NCBI GenBank assembly: GCA_964016985.1
Contig: OZ024825.1
Location: 38,005,557-38,069,556, forward strand
DNA from: Anodontia alba
Lineage: Eukaryota; Mollusca; Bivalvia; Lucinida; Lucinidae
DNA length: 64,000 nucleotides
Direction: 5' to 3'
Shown: one piece after another, positions 27,301 to 39,300 of the stretch
Layout of the letters: each line of letters starts with the position of its first letter
Position numbering within the stretch: the first letter of the stretch is position 1
Notes under the pieces: generated by a model
What the model saw: the letters and a program-made list of their open reading frames with translations, nothing else
Database searches by the model: none
Told to the model about the DNA's origin: nothing
Made by a program: the position numbers and the translations under genes

Positions 27301-30300
27301 ATAATTATCAAAACAACAGTTTGGGAAAAGCAGTTTGAAACAAAAGTGAAGCTCCGTGATTTGTGTTACATCTAAATAACTCCGAGATCAATCTTTAAGG
27401 CTCTATCGGCTTTGAAATGGGCGGGGTACGGTAAGACATGTCAGGTTGAGTTTTTAAATTGTGGGTGCTTGCTTCGAAGAAGTCAGTTAAAATCATTCGT
27501 TAACCTATGAATGTCAATATTTGTATGGAAAACATATATAGAAGAAATAACTGTTTGGTAAAATTCACGATTTCCATTATTTTCGATTGTGTAAGCGCGC
27601 TTCCCTAAATTGCTTTCGTAAGAAAAGATAAACAAGGTAAGCTTTCTAAAAATACACAAGGTTAGCTTTTTAAAAGCTTAGAAAGTCATCTTTTAGCGCC
27701 ATTTAATAATGCAGTTGCCTGTTATGATGTCAAAAGAGCTTAACCAAATACACTTCCTGCCATTTATCTCTGTATAACGCGAATAATCGGAATGACGCTG
27801 GTGGCTTTGTAGGTTGTCAAGGGTATGTTTGTGTGTGTGCATTGGGCATTTAGACGCACCATAATTTGGGTTGTTCGTGTTACCACACCTAAGTCATCCA
27901 TGAGTTCTTATCCCACATGAGCAGCTACCAGCAAAAATGCTCGGTTATCTTCGTTTTTGAAGACGCTTCTTATTTTATTATATAATGTCATCGACCTTAG
28001 ATAAATCATTATTTTTATCATTATTATTGATCAGTGACACTTATAATCGCTAATGAGGCTTATACGTAGTGTTGATACAAGCTTTTAAAAGTGTTAAATG
28101 TTTATTTGGAAAAATGCAACGTCATAGTGTTCGCGTTTAAGGTTTTCAGAAACAGCAATAAGGTGCCTGAAACAATTAGGAAAAAAAAAAAAAAAAAAAA
28201 AAAAAAAAACACTCTCACTTCTAAAACTTTGTATAATTGTCTGTCTACAATATCTAATTATTATCCAATGATTCTGTAAGCGAACAGCGAAAGCCCTGAT
28301 CAGACTGCGCTGTTCGCATATGCCCTAAAGGCTTCTTTCCCGTGGCACGGCTCATACGAATAATTTATCTCAAGAGCTTCTCGTACACTAAATTTACTCT
28401 GCATTACGAAAACACGCCTATTCAAATACATTGAGAATTTTACCACCAAAAAATGAAAATTTTCAGGTAAAAAAAATTTGATATTTTTCATATTTTTTCT
28501 CAAAACATAGATTGTGGGTACTCGTTAGAACCGCCTCGAATCGAAGAGGCGGTTCTAACGAGTACCCATAATCTATGTTTTGAGCAAAAATAAGAAATTT
28601 AATGTATACCCCTGTAAACCCCAGTTTTATTATATAAAAGTGGGGTTTAAGGGGGTCAACATTGTATAGGTATGTTTTCGTGATGGTCCCAAAGAGACAC
28701 CCCAAACTAAGGATGCCGTGGGTCAGTGAGTCTGCTCAAAACATAGATTGTAGGTACTCGTTAGAACCGCCTCTAGCGAGTACCACAATCTATGTTTTTG
28801 AGCAGAAATATGAAAAATAATATATACCCCTGTAAACCCCAGTTTTACTATATAGAAGTGGGATTTAAGGGGGTCAAAATTATATAGGCATGTTTTCGTG
28901 ACGAAAGTGCAAAGTTACAGTTGAAAATTCACATTGAGCCTTGGTGAGTCAAGCTGATCCAACTACAGACTACAGAAACTACAAAATGAAGCGCAACGTA
29001 GGAATCAGACCTTTATGTCATATTCAAATGGCGAATGTCCAGGCATCATGAAATCACGCCAATATAATTTTGACCCCCTTAAATCCCACTTTTATATAAT
29101 AAAACTGGGGTTTACAGGGGTATACATTATTTTTTTCTTATTTTTGCTCAAAACCTGGATTTTGGATACGATATTCGTTAGAACCGCCTCGCCGAGCCCC
29201 GCCACTGCACTTACATCAAGCGAGTGCCATAACTCTGTCAAAAATGAAATCAAGGGAAGGTGTTTCTGTAAATAAAGTTGACATGAATATATGACTGAAA
29301 TGACTATTTTCAATGTTCAAAGGGTCATAACTCAAAAAAGTAAGTCAACCAGACTTACAGTTCTTGTTTTCTGCAGATCCCCTCATGGTACAACACATTC
29401 GTGTAAAGTTAACAAGTATATCATAGAAACTGTTGTTTTCAATGTTCAAAGACACATAACTCAAAAAGTAATTAAGCCAGACATGGTTCTTGTGTTTTAC
29501 ATGTTATCGCTTTACATTTTTGCAAGGCTTTAAGAAAAAATCAGAACACATTTTCAAGTTATAGGAAGGTCACAAGTATAAGACTGGGATCACTATTTAC
29601 AATATCCAAATGGCAGTAACTCCAAAAGCAGGAAATTCAGAGTTATGGTTCTTGTGTTCTGCACATCAAATCATGTTGAAATACATTTGCATAAAGTTTC
29701 GAGAAAATATCTCAAACATTTTTCATGTTACAGAGCGGACACATATATTACAGAAATCACTATTTTCAATGCTCAAAGGATCATAACTCCAAAAGTAGCT
29801 TAAGCAGAGCTGCTAGGGTTCTTCCCAGCTAGCATTCTACGTAAATCTACATCGGGCCGTCATCGGCCCGTCAGCTACCCTGACGGGCCGATGACGGCCC
29901 GATATAGATTTACGTAGAATGCTGACTGGGTTATGCTCTGCACCTCGTGTCATAATGCTGTTCATTTGTGTGGTTGTATCAAAATATCTGAAACAGTTTC
30001 CAACTTACAGAGCTGAACTCGTACAGAGCTGACACGAGTCCATGGTAGAAATGGCCATTTTCAATGTTTACTATGTTCAAATGGTGGTAACTCCAAAAGT
30101 AGGTTAACCAGAGCTATGGTTCTTCTGTTTTACACATTCCCTCATTGTGCTTTACATTTTTGAGAAATTTCATGAAAAAATCTCAAAAGGTTTTCAACTT
30201 ACAAGACGGACACAAGTACATTGTAGAAATGGCTATGTTCACTGTTTAGAGGGCAATAACTCCAAAAGATGTTAAACCAGATTTACGGTTCATGAGTTCT

Positions 30301-33300
30301 GCACGTCATCTTATGGAGCTTTAAATTTCTATGAAGTTTCTACAAAATATCTGAAACGGTTTCCAACTTACAGAGCGGACACAAGTACATGGTAGAAATG
30401 TCGATTTTCTATGTTTACGATGTTCAAAAGGCCATAACTCCAAAGGTATGCTAACCAGAGTTTTGGTGTTTTGCACATTGTCTGGTAGTGCTTTACATTT
30501 GTGTGAGCTTTCATGAAAATATCTCAAACGGTCTTTAACTTACAGAGCGGACATGAGTACATGGTGGAAATGGCTATGTTCAATCTTCAAAGGACAACAA
30601 CTCCAAAAGTAGGCATACCACAGTTATGGTTTATGCGTTCTGCACATCATCTAATGGTGCTTTACATTTGTGTGAAGTTTCGTTAAAATATTACGAACGG
30701 TATGAGAGTTATGGAGCGGACACGAGTACATCGTAGAAATGACTATGTTCAATGTTCAAAGTGTAATAACTCTGTAAGTATACAGGCCAGAGTTATGGTT
30801 CATGTTTTCTGCAATCGTCTCATGGTGCTTTACATTGGTATGCTGTTTCGTGAAAATATCTCAAACGGTATCAGAGTTACGGAGCGGACACTAAATTATG
30901 AAGCGCTGACGGACGGACGGACGCTCAAATTTCGGACGGTATAACGTAATACCTCGACACTTTTTTTGACGGGGCATAAAAATATCAGAGTTTTTTACCT
31001 GAAAATTTTCAGCTTTCGGAGGTGAAATTTTCTATATATTTGAATAGGCGTGTTTTCGTAATGTGTGCGTGCGCGTCCTTGTCGTCTGATCTGGACATTG
31101 TCTGTTTGTCGACCTATATTACAATATCCACTGATTATGTAAGCGGGCAACGTAGTCTCTGATCAGCCTGCGCGAATGATCAGGGGCTTACACTGTCCGC
31201 AAATTGTATAAGAGCTCTTTTCGAGTGTTACGCATCAAATGGCCTTGGAATAAAAACGACAAAACAATCAAAAGAAACCGAGGCAGTTTTATAGTAGGTG
31301 GGGGCTATTTTTTGTCAAATTTTATAATGATATCCACGTTTATGACAAGTAAAGTATACCATGTCGGCTAGAATAAAAAAAAAAAAAAAAAAAAAAAAAA
31401 CACCGGACGATATTTTGATTTTATTTTCTTTTTTGCCACACTATGTTTTGATATTCCAAGCATCTTGTCTTCATTCACGAAATGTCAGACCCTTATTTTC
31501 TGGGAAATTAAAAGAAAATATCAATTTGTCGTCTGCTGAAAAGTTAAAACATTACATAAAAAACACCTGAAGTAAAAATTACATTTTTTTTATGTTTTTG
31601 TGGTTCTGAGCGTGAAATGTTTCAGTATGTACTTAATAATTAACCCAGTTTTAGTCTAGATCCTCCAACAGTGGTAACTGGCAAACAGTGCAGACCTAGA
31701 TCAGACGCTGCAGTATGCAGCGTCTGATCAGGGTCTGCACTGTTTGCAAAAAAAGAGAGCCATTTTCTCTAGAAATATCTAAATCGGGGCCTCCACTGTT
31801 TGCAAATAAGGGAACCATTTTTCTCTAAAAATATTTATAAATCAGGGTCTCCACTGTTTGCAAATAAGTTAGCATTTTTTCTCTAGGAATATCTGAACCA
31901 CATAGCTTGATATACATACCTAAAACTGAAATTGGGCTCTTCCAGTATATAGTGTGGGGCAGTTCTTTCAATCTAAAATAGGTTATCATTTCAGTGTAAT
32001 TTAGATACTAGCAGACAACAGTTCACCTCGTCGAGGTGGCTCTAACGAGTACTCACAATCTATGTTTTGAGCAGAAATATGATAAAATATCAGAACTTTT
32101 TATCGTAAAGTTTTCATTTTTTGGTAATAAAATTTTCAGTATATTTGAATAGGCATGTTTTCGTAATGCGTAATAATCCTTTGTAAGAATCGTATATTAG
32201 AAGGTCCACAGGAGGGGGTGGGGGTGCGGGGTTTGTGGAACAGAACAAACATTTGGGTATAAATAGAAAAACTGCTAGATGAAAAAAAAAATCTTTGGAA
32301 AGACTGGCTAGAACGTTTAGGGGAATAGCAGCAAAAACCGTGAGGGTGAAGGGGACTGGACGGGGAACAAAGGGATACTGTCCAAAGCTTTCATGGACTG
32401 TATGCCAATAAGTATGTGTTTGTTGATCTGCTTATCCTCCTATATGCAAGTGTCCGCGTGCTGAGATGCGTCGATAATTCAGCTGCGTAGCGAAAAAATG
32501 GCTATTTGGACTTTCCGTCAATAAATCTTCCAGGGCGCACATCCGGAGTTCTTTGGCTGAAGTTTCACCTTGGCCTACTGCTTACGACAGCGACAGCATA
32601 GGTTATAGCGAGACTGCGCGGATGGCCTGAACCCTTGCTGTTCGCATATGCCAAATTTCGAACGGTGATTGTGCATGCGGACCTTCGCCAGCAGATAGTT
32701 AGAACAAGTTACACTCAAATATTGTATGTACGAAAAGTGAAGTTCCTGATCCGTGCAGGCTGATCTACGCTTTCTTTACACCCAGGAGGGGGGTACGGTA
32801 GGTTTTGCTGCGACCCGATCCAGTTGTCATGTTTGATACTGCCCCGAGGACACACGTTTTTTTACGATCTGTCTTTGACATCAATAAACAAGACAAGTAA
32901 AAACATCATGATGAGCACTATGGGAAAATGGTCCTTATGGGACATGCAAACAGAGAAGGCAGAGATCAGTCTGAGCATCCATGCAGACTAATCAGGACTT
33001 TCTCTGATCGCCGATGTTTTATGTAATGATTCTGTAACCCTTAAAACGCTAATCACAACTGCTGCAGACGGCATTTTGATTCTTTTGAATTAAAAATAAA
33101 GCTTGACATCTCATATGAATAGTGTGCAAGGCAGACAAAATGTTAAATCTTATTTTCTCTAAAATGATTTAGAAACAATAGAATATCGTCTGCTACAATT
33201 TTGCATAGCTCTTAATGGATTAAAAAGGGCAATGAAGTGCACATTTTAATCCTCTAAGCGCTATGTAAGGCTGATGTAGGCTAGCGTTTCCGTATCATGC

Positions 33301-36300
33301 GATAATTAACGGTTATTTTCTTTAGTTAAGATTCCTTCGGCGAAACAAGATTCTCGTACCAAAATAACTCGCTCTATTTACGTTCCACAGCTTTAGTGAT
33401 AGCCACACTATAGTTGTAATATGCGATCATGAACTATGATGTAAACAGCATGTCTATATGCGAGCCACAGCTATGGTGTAAACAGCGTGTTTACATGTGA
33501 ACCACACCTATGGTGAAACAGCGTCTTTAAATGCGAGCCACAGCTATGGTGTAAACAGCATGTTTATATGCGAGCCAGCTGTGAAAAAGCATGTTTATAC
33601 GCGAGTCACAGCTATGGTATAAATAACATGTTTATATGCGAGTCACAGCTATTGTGTAAACAGTATGTTTATATGCGAGTCACAGCTATGATGTAAACAG
33701 CATGCTTATATGCGAGCCAAAGCTATGGTGTAAACAGCATGTTCATATGCGAGCCACTGATATTGTATAAACAACATATTTACATGCGAGCCGCAGCTAT
33801 AATGTAAATAGCATGATTATATGCGAGTCACAGCCATGGTGAAATAAGCGTGTTTATATGCGAGCCACAGCTATGATGTAAAGAACATATTTATATGCGA
33901 GCCACAGCCTGTATGTGAACATCATATTTAATGGTTATGTGCAATTTACAACTAAGGTGTCAACAGTATGTTCGATTGGTATATGCGATTCACAGCTATG
34001 GTGTAAACAGCATGTTTGGCTGTTATATGCAATCTACAGACATGGTGTTAACAAAATGTTTCTTATATGCTAGCAACAGCTACCGTGTAAACAACATTTT
34101 TGTTATATGTGATCCACAGTTATGGTGTAAACAGTATGTTTGACTATTATGTGCATGTTCGATAGTTATATGCGATCCGCAGCTATGATGTAAACAGCAT
34201 GTTTAACTGTTATATGCAATCTACAGCCATGGTGTAAACAGCATATTTGTTATATGCTAGCAACAGCTATCGTATAAACAGCATTTTTGTTATATGCAAT
34301 CCACACTCATGGTGCAAACATTATTTTGATTGTTATTTGCATTCTACAGCCACAGTGTAAACAGCAGGTTTGATTGCTATATGCAATCTACAGCCATAGT
34401 GTAAACAACATGTTTAACACATTCCACAGCTATATTGTAAACAGCAGGTATGATTGTTATATGTAATCCATGCCTGTTATTGCTATATGCAATATACAGC
34501 TATGGTGTAAACAGCATGCTTTATTGTTATGTGCAATCCACAACTCTGTTGTAAACAGCATGTTTGATTAATATATGCTATGTAACGTGAAACTGGGTCT
34601 TTTACGAAGTCAAGCACCGCGGTCACCCATCCAGGTACTAACCGAAATGTACGTTGCTTAACTTCGTAAAAAAAAACAATCACTCTACCAGTGTCGCCAT
34701 AAAAGCCGGCTTCCACAGCAAGGCTGTAAAAGTGATATATATACTATTCCGTTACATTTCTCCCCCTCTTCACTTGACTTTGTCCCCAAGTCACCCACGC
34801 CTCACTACGAAAATCCGAGGGCGGAGCCTATGCAACACACTAAGGACACTGTCTTCCATCTCACCGCTGCCAACAATGTAGCGTGCAATCAAGTCTTGTA
34901 CGAAGTCAAGCACCGCGGTCACCCATCCAGGTACTTACCGAGATGTGCGTTGCTTAACTTCGTAAAAATATCTAATTACTCTACCAGTGTCGCCATAAAA
35001 GCGGGCTTTCACAGCCAGGCTGTAGAAATGATATATGTACTATTCCGTTACACTATCCACAGCCACTGTGATGACAAATTGTTTGTTAAATCAACAGCCA
35101 CGGTGTAAACAGCATTTTTGATTGTTATATGCAAACCGTAGCTATGGTGTAAACATTATGTTTGATTGTTATATGCAATATACAGACATGTTGTAAATTG
35201 CATGTTTGGTGTTTATATGCAATCCACAGCCATGATGTAAATAGCATGTATGATTGTCATATGTCATCTACAGCTACGTCTTATGTCATCTACCACGCCT
35301 GTTGTGTTTGTGCCGTGTGGATACCCTAGAAAGTCTCCCCGTACATTCATTTAATGGTATTATTATTTCAAGAACCAGAGTTTGCGCTTCTAGCTGTAAT
35401 AGTGCTTTAAACCCCCCGGTGGTTTACTCTACTGACCGTTCTAAGGCGGTGGTCCCGGTGTTAGTCTTATTCTTTGTTGCTTTGTGGTTTATTCTACGGG
35501 GCGATTTGTTGTATGTCTTTCCATGTGTCATTTTGTTCTTGTGTTTTTCAGTCCTTTTAGTATTGCGATTACCTCGCTTGGGGAAGAGAGAGCTAATCTT
35601 AGTGCTTTTCGTATGTTTGTTCGATTTGTGCTTGTTTGAATTTGTCGGTTTCCTCTTCCTCTTGGTGTCTGGGAAGGGCTGCGGTTTGTGATTGTGGCAC
35701 TCCCTGGACTTTTCTCTTACCTTTTTTTTTTTTATGGTATAAACAGCATGTTTGATTGTTGTATGAAATCCACAGCCATTATGTAAACAGCACATTAATT
35801 TGCTAGTCAGAGCTATGGTGTAAACAGCATGTTTGATTGTTATACGCAATCTACAACCATAGTGTGATCAACACGTTTGATTATTTTAAGCGATCCAAAG
35901 TTATGGTATAAGGTAAATGCTATACTTGATCGACATATGCGATCCGCAGCTATATTATAAAAATTTAGTTTAATTGTTTAATTGTTATATGCAATCCATA
36001 GCTATGGTATAAACAACCTGTTTGATTGTTATATGTGCTCCACAGCTGTGATATAAACAGCATGTTTGATTGTTATATTCGATACCAGCCATGGTGCAAA
36101 TAGCATTTTTTGATTGTTATATACGATCCACCGCTATGGTATGAACAGCATGTTTGATTGTTATATGCAGTCCACAGTCTTGGGGTAAACATGTTTGATG
36201 ATTACATGCATTTTTGCTTGTTATATGTGATCCACAGCTATGGTATAAACAGTATGTTTGATTTTTATTTGCAATATACAGATATGGTGTAAACAGCATG

Positions 36301-39300
36301 TTTGATTGTTATATGCTATCCACAACTATGTTGTAAACAGCATGATTGATTGCTGTAAGCAATCGACAGCATGTTGTACAAAGTATGTTTGATTGCTATA
36401 TGCTAACCATAACTATGTTGGAAAAAGGCATGTTTGTTTTGTATATTCTATCCACAGCTATGTTGTAAACAGCATGTTTGTTGTTATATGCAATCCACAA
36501 TGGATGTGTAAACAGCATGTTTGATTGTAATATGCGATATACAGCTATGTTATTAAAAATTTGTTTTATTGTCATATACAACCCACAGCTATAGTGTAAA
36601 CAGCATGTTTGATTGTTACATGTAATTCACAGCAATAGTATAAACAGCATGTTTGATTATTATATACAGTCTACAGCTATATTTTAAACAGCATGGTTGG
36701 TTGTTATAGCAATGAACAGCCATAATGTAAACATCATATTTGACTGTTTTATGCATTCCCTATAGTTGATTGTAATAGCAATCTATAGCAATAGTGTAAA
36801 CAACATGTTTCATTGTTTTATACCGTCCACAGCTATGTTGTAAACAGCATGCTTGATTGTTATATGCAATCCACAGCTATGGTGTAAAATGCATATTTGG
36901 TTGTTATATACAGTCCACAGCCATGGTGTAAACATCATTTTTTTTTTTTTTTTTTTTTTGTTATATGCAATCCACAGCAATGAAGTAAACAGCATGTTTG
37001 ATTGTTTTTGCCATCCACAGCTATGAAGGCAACACTATGGTATAGTGACAGCTATATCTATAATATACGATCTATTTTGACAGTAAAATCTATGGTTGTA
37101 ATCTGTTCCATAAATATTCTCACAGCTACGGCTATGTGTTTCATATATGTTTCAAAGCTTTGTTGATAATTATATAGGGCCTGTGTATACGTTCCAAAAC
37201 TTTGGCGATAGCTACATTGTTGAATGCATGTAATTAATAATTTTAATGACAGTTAGATGAATTATTATAATTAATATACGTTCCAAATATACGTTCCAAA
37301 CTTTGGCGATATATATGTGTGTGTTTCATAGCTTTGGTGATAAAGTTATATGGTTTGTAATATATGTGTCGTAGCTTTGTAGCTAGCACCAAGTTCAAGG
37401 CTTGGTGAGAGACAGATACATGACTATAACTTAGGTGACAGTACCATACATAGTTGTCACGTATAGTCGAAGCTCCGGTAAGAGCGACACATATCATTAC
37501 AAAAACACGCCTATTCAAATATACTGAAATTTTACCACCAAAAAATGAAAATTTTCAGATGAAAAATTATGATTTTTTTCATATTTCTGCTCAAAACATA
37601 GATTGTGGGTACTTGTTAGAACCGCCTCGACGAGGCGGTTCTAACGAGTACCCACAATCTATGTTTTAAGGCAGAAATAAAAAAATAATGTATACCCCTG
37701 AAAACCCCAGTTTTACTATACAAAAGTGGGGTTTAAGGGGGTCAAAATTATATAGGCGTGTTTTCGTGATGGATAGCAATACAAGCACCATAATTCGGTG
37801 AAAGCAATATTCGATGTGATAGCTACATGTATGATTATGCTATACGTCTCCAAGCTTTGGTAGAAGCTACAAGAAAATGTATGATTGCACTTTACATTTT
37901 ACAATATAATTGTCCTAAACATGAACTTTACAAATTGGTGTTAGCTACAATAGGATTGTGCTAAACATTTTATAGTTTTGGTGTAAGGTACAATGTTATT
38001 GTCCCATACATTTGCAACTTTGGTGTAAGCTACCATAAGATTATATCATTGGACGTTACATTGTACAGGTTTGGTGACAGCTACAAGTGTGATCGTGTTA
38101 AACTTCTCTAAGATCTGGTCGATAGCTACATCTATGAGTGGTGCTATATTTTACAGCTTAGGTGATAGATATAATATGGTTGCGTTCGCATTTTTATTTT
38201 GTACGGGCTTTGTGGTGCCGTTTAATGTTAACCCTACGCTTAGTGTAACCCGTTAACAATAAGCATTGTAAATGCAACGCTTACTATTAAGCTTGTTGTG
38301 GTTACACGAAGCGTCGATCATGTCAATCAAATAACAGGATCAGCCGTTACTGTAACACTTGTTCAGACAATCACTTAAGCTATACCGGAATGATTTGCTT
38401 TTCGGCTTCGATTTACAATTCAGCATTTCTTTAGGACAAAAATGTGACTTAGTATGGCAAGCAAAATCCACAATTAGTCTTCAAACCTAGATTCAAAAGC
38501 AGGATTGAAGATTTGAAACCTAGGTGTGAAGTTCAAACCTATGTTTAAAGTTTAAAAACCTTGGTTTGAATACTTATTGTGTATTTTAGTTGCCTTAGTG
38601 ACGCCTGTTCGCTACAATGGTAATCTTGACAATCACGCACCAATGAGCATTCATACCTGAGGCATTGGGTACCTTGGAGGGTCTGGTTTCATTCCTTGAA
38701 TTATGGCCCAGACTTTGAACGAAGATTAAGACAAGGACTCAATTATCAGGAATCCGGCTTTTCTTTTATGTAAATCCATTCGAAAGACAGAAGGCCAGGC
38801 GGTGTGACATTGACTTATATGCATTTAGGTTAAGTTGCACATGACATGATTCCCAGTCCAGTGATTTTTGCAATATATCTGAAGACTACATGATGATGAA
38901 CATCATATTTAGATAGTTCAGCGTGACACAAACATGACCTCATAAAATATTAAGTTAACCTGAGCTATATGTCATTGTCTGGTGTTTTTGTCTTGACAAA
39001 GTTTATGATGTCTATGTAAATATTACTCAAAACTATTACAGCAAGTACATGTATACTGGATATCGATCAGATAGTCTGCAAGGTCACTATGATCAGCCAT
39101 TGTATCACAATGCACTGTCAGCCATAGTATCACTAAGCGTTGCAGTTGCGACGATTAGTGTTCACGAGTAACAGTAAGTGTTGCAGTAGCAACGTTAAGT
39201 GTTAATGGGTTACACTAAGTGTAGGGTAAGCGGCCTTACCCCAGTCAGCATTCTACGTAAATCTATATCGGGCCGTCATCGGCCCGTCAGGGTAGCTGAC

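Larger units (their letters stand above)
34581..35052 (-). mobile_element. TRIM (miniature LTR retrotransposon) with 5S rRNA-like LTRs
   Basis: Two 176 bp direct repeats (34581-34756 and 34877-35052) begin TGTA and end TTACA on the plus strand, so on the minus strand they read TG..CA. Between them are 120 bases. On the minus strand the first repeat is followed by TTGTTGGCAGCGGTGAGATG, where a primer-binding site is expected, and the second is preceded by GAAGAGGGGGAGAAA, a polypurine tract. CTA flanks both ends, and joining the flanks restores the satellite text ATATGCTATCCACAG, so this is a clean insertion. No coding capacity. Both LTRs contain the 5S-like segment. Confidence 0.88.
33420..37020 (+). 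repeat. ~39-45 bp satellite array
   Basis: Unit consensus TATATGCAATCCACAGCTAT then GGTGTAAACAGCATGTTTG. Units of about 39 bp (with GCGAGCCACAG) dominate 33420-33930; a 45 bp form with an extra GATTGTT follows. Interrupted by a TRIM (34581-35052), another repeat (about 35300-35725) and a poly-T run (36937-36959). Frames through it have no coding meaning. Confidence 0.93.

Noticed and set aside
34603..34964. Functional 5S rRNA genes
   Set aside because: Only the internal-promoter half of 5S is present and it lies within 176 bp LTRs.
35254..35691. 145-codon hydrophobic frame
   Set aside because: It lies in a dispersed T-rich repeat with relatives at 45, 50 and 59 kb.
33420..37020. CRISPR-like array of short repeats
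   Set aside because: Repeats are contiguous and graded in divergence with no unique spacers; the locus is in a eukaryotic intron.
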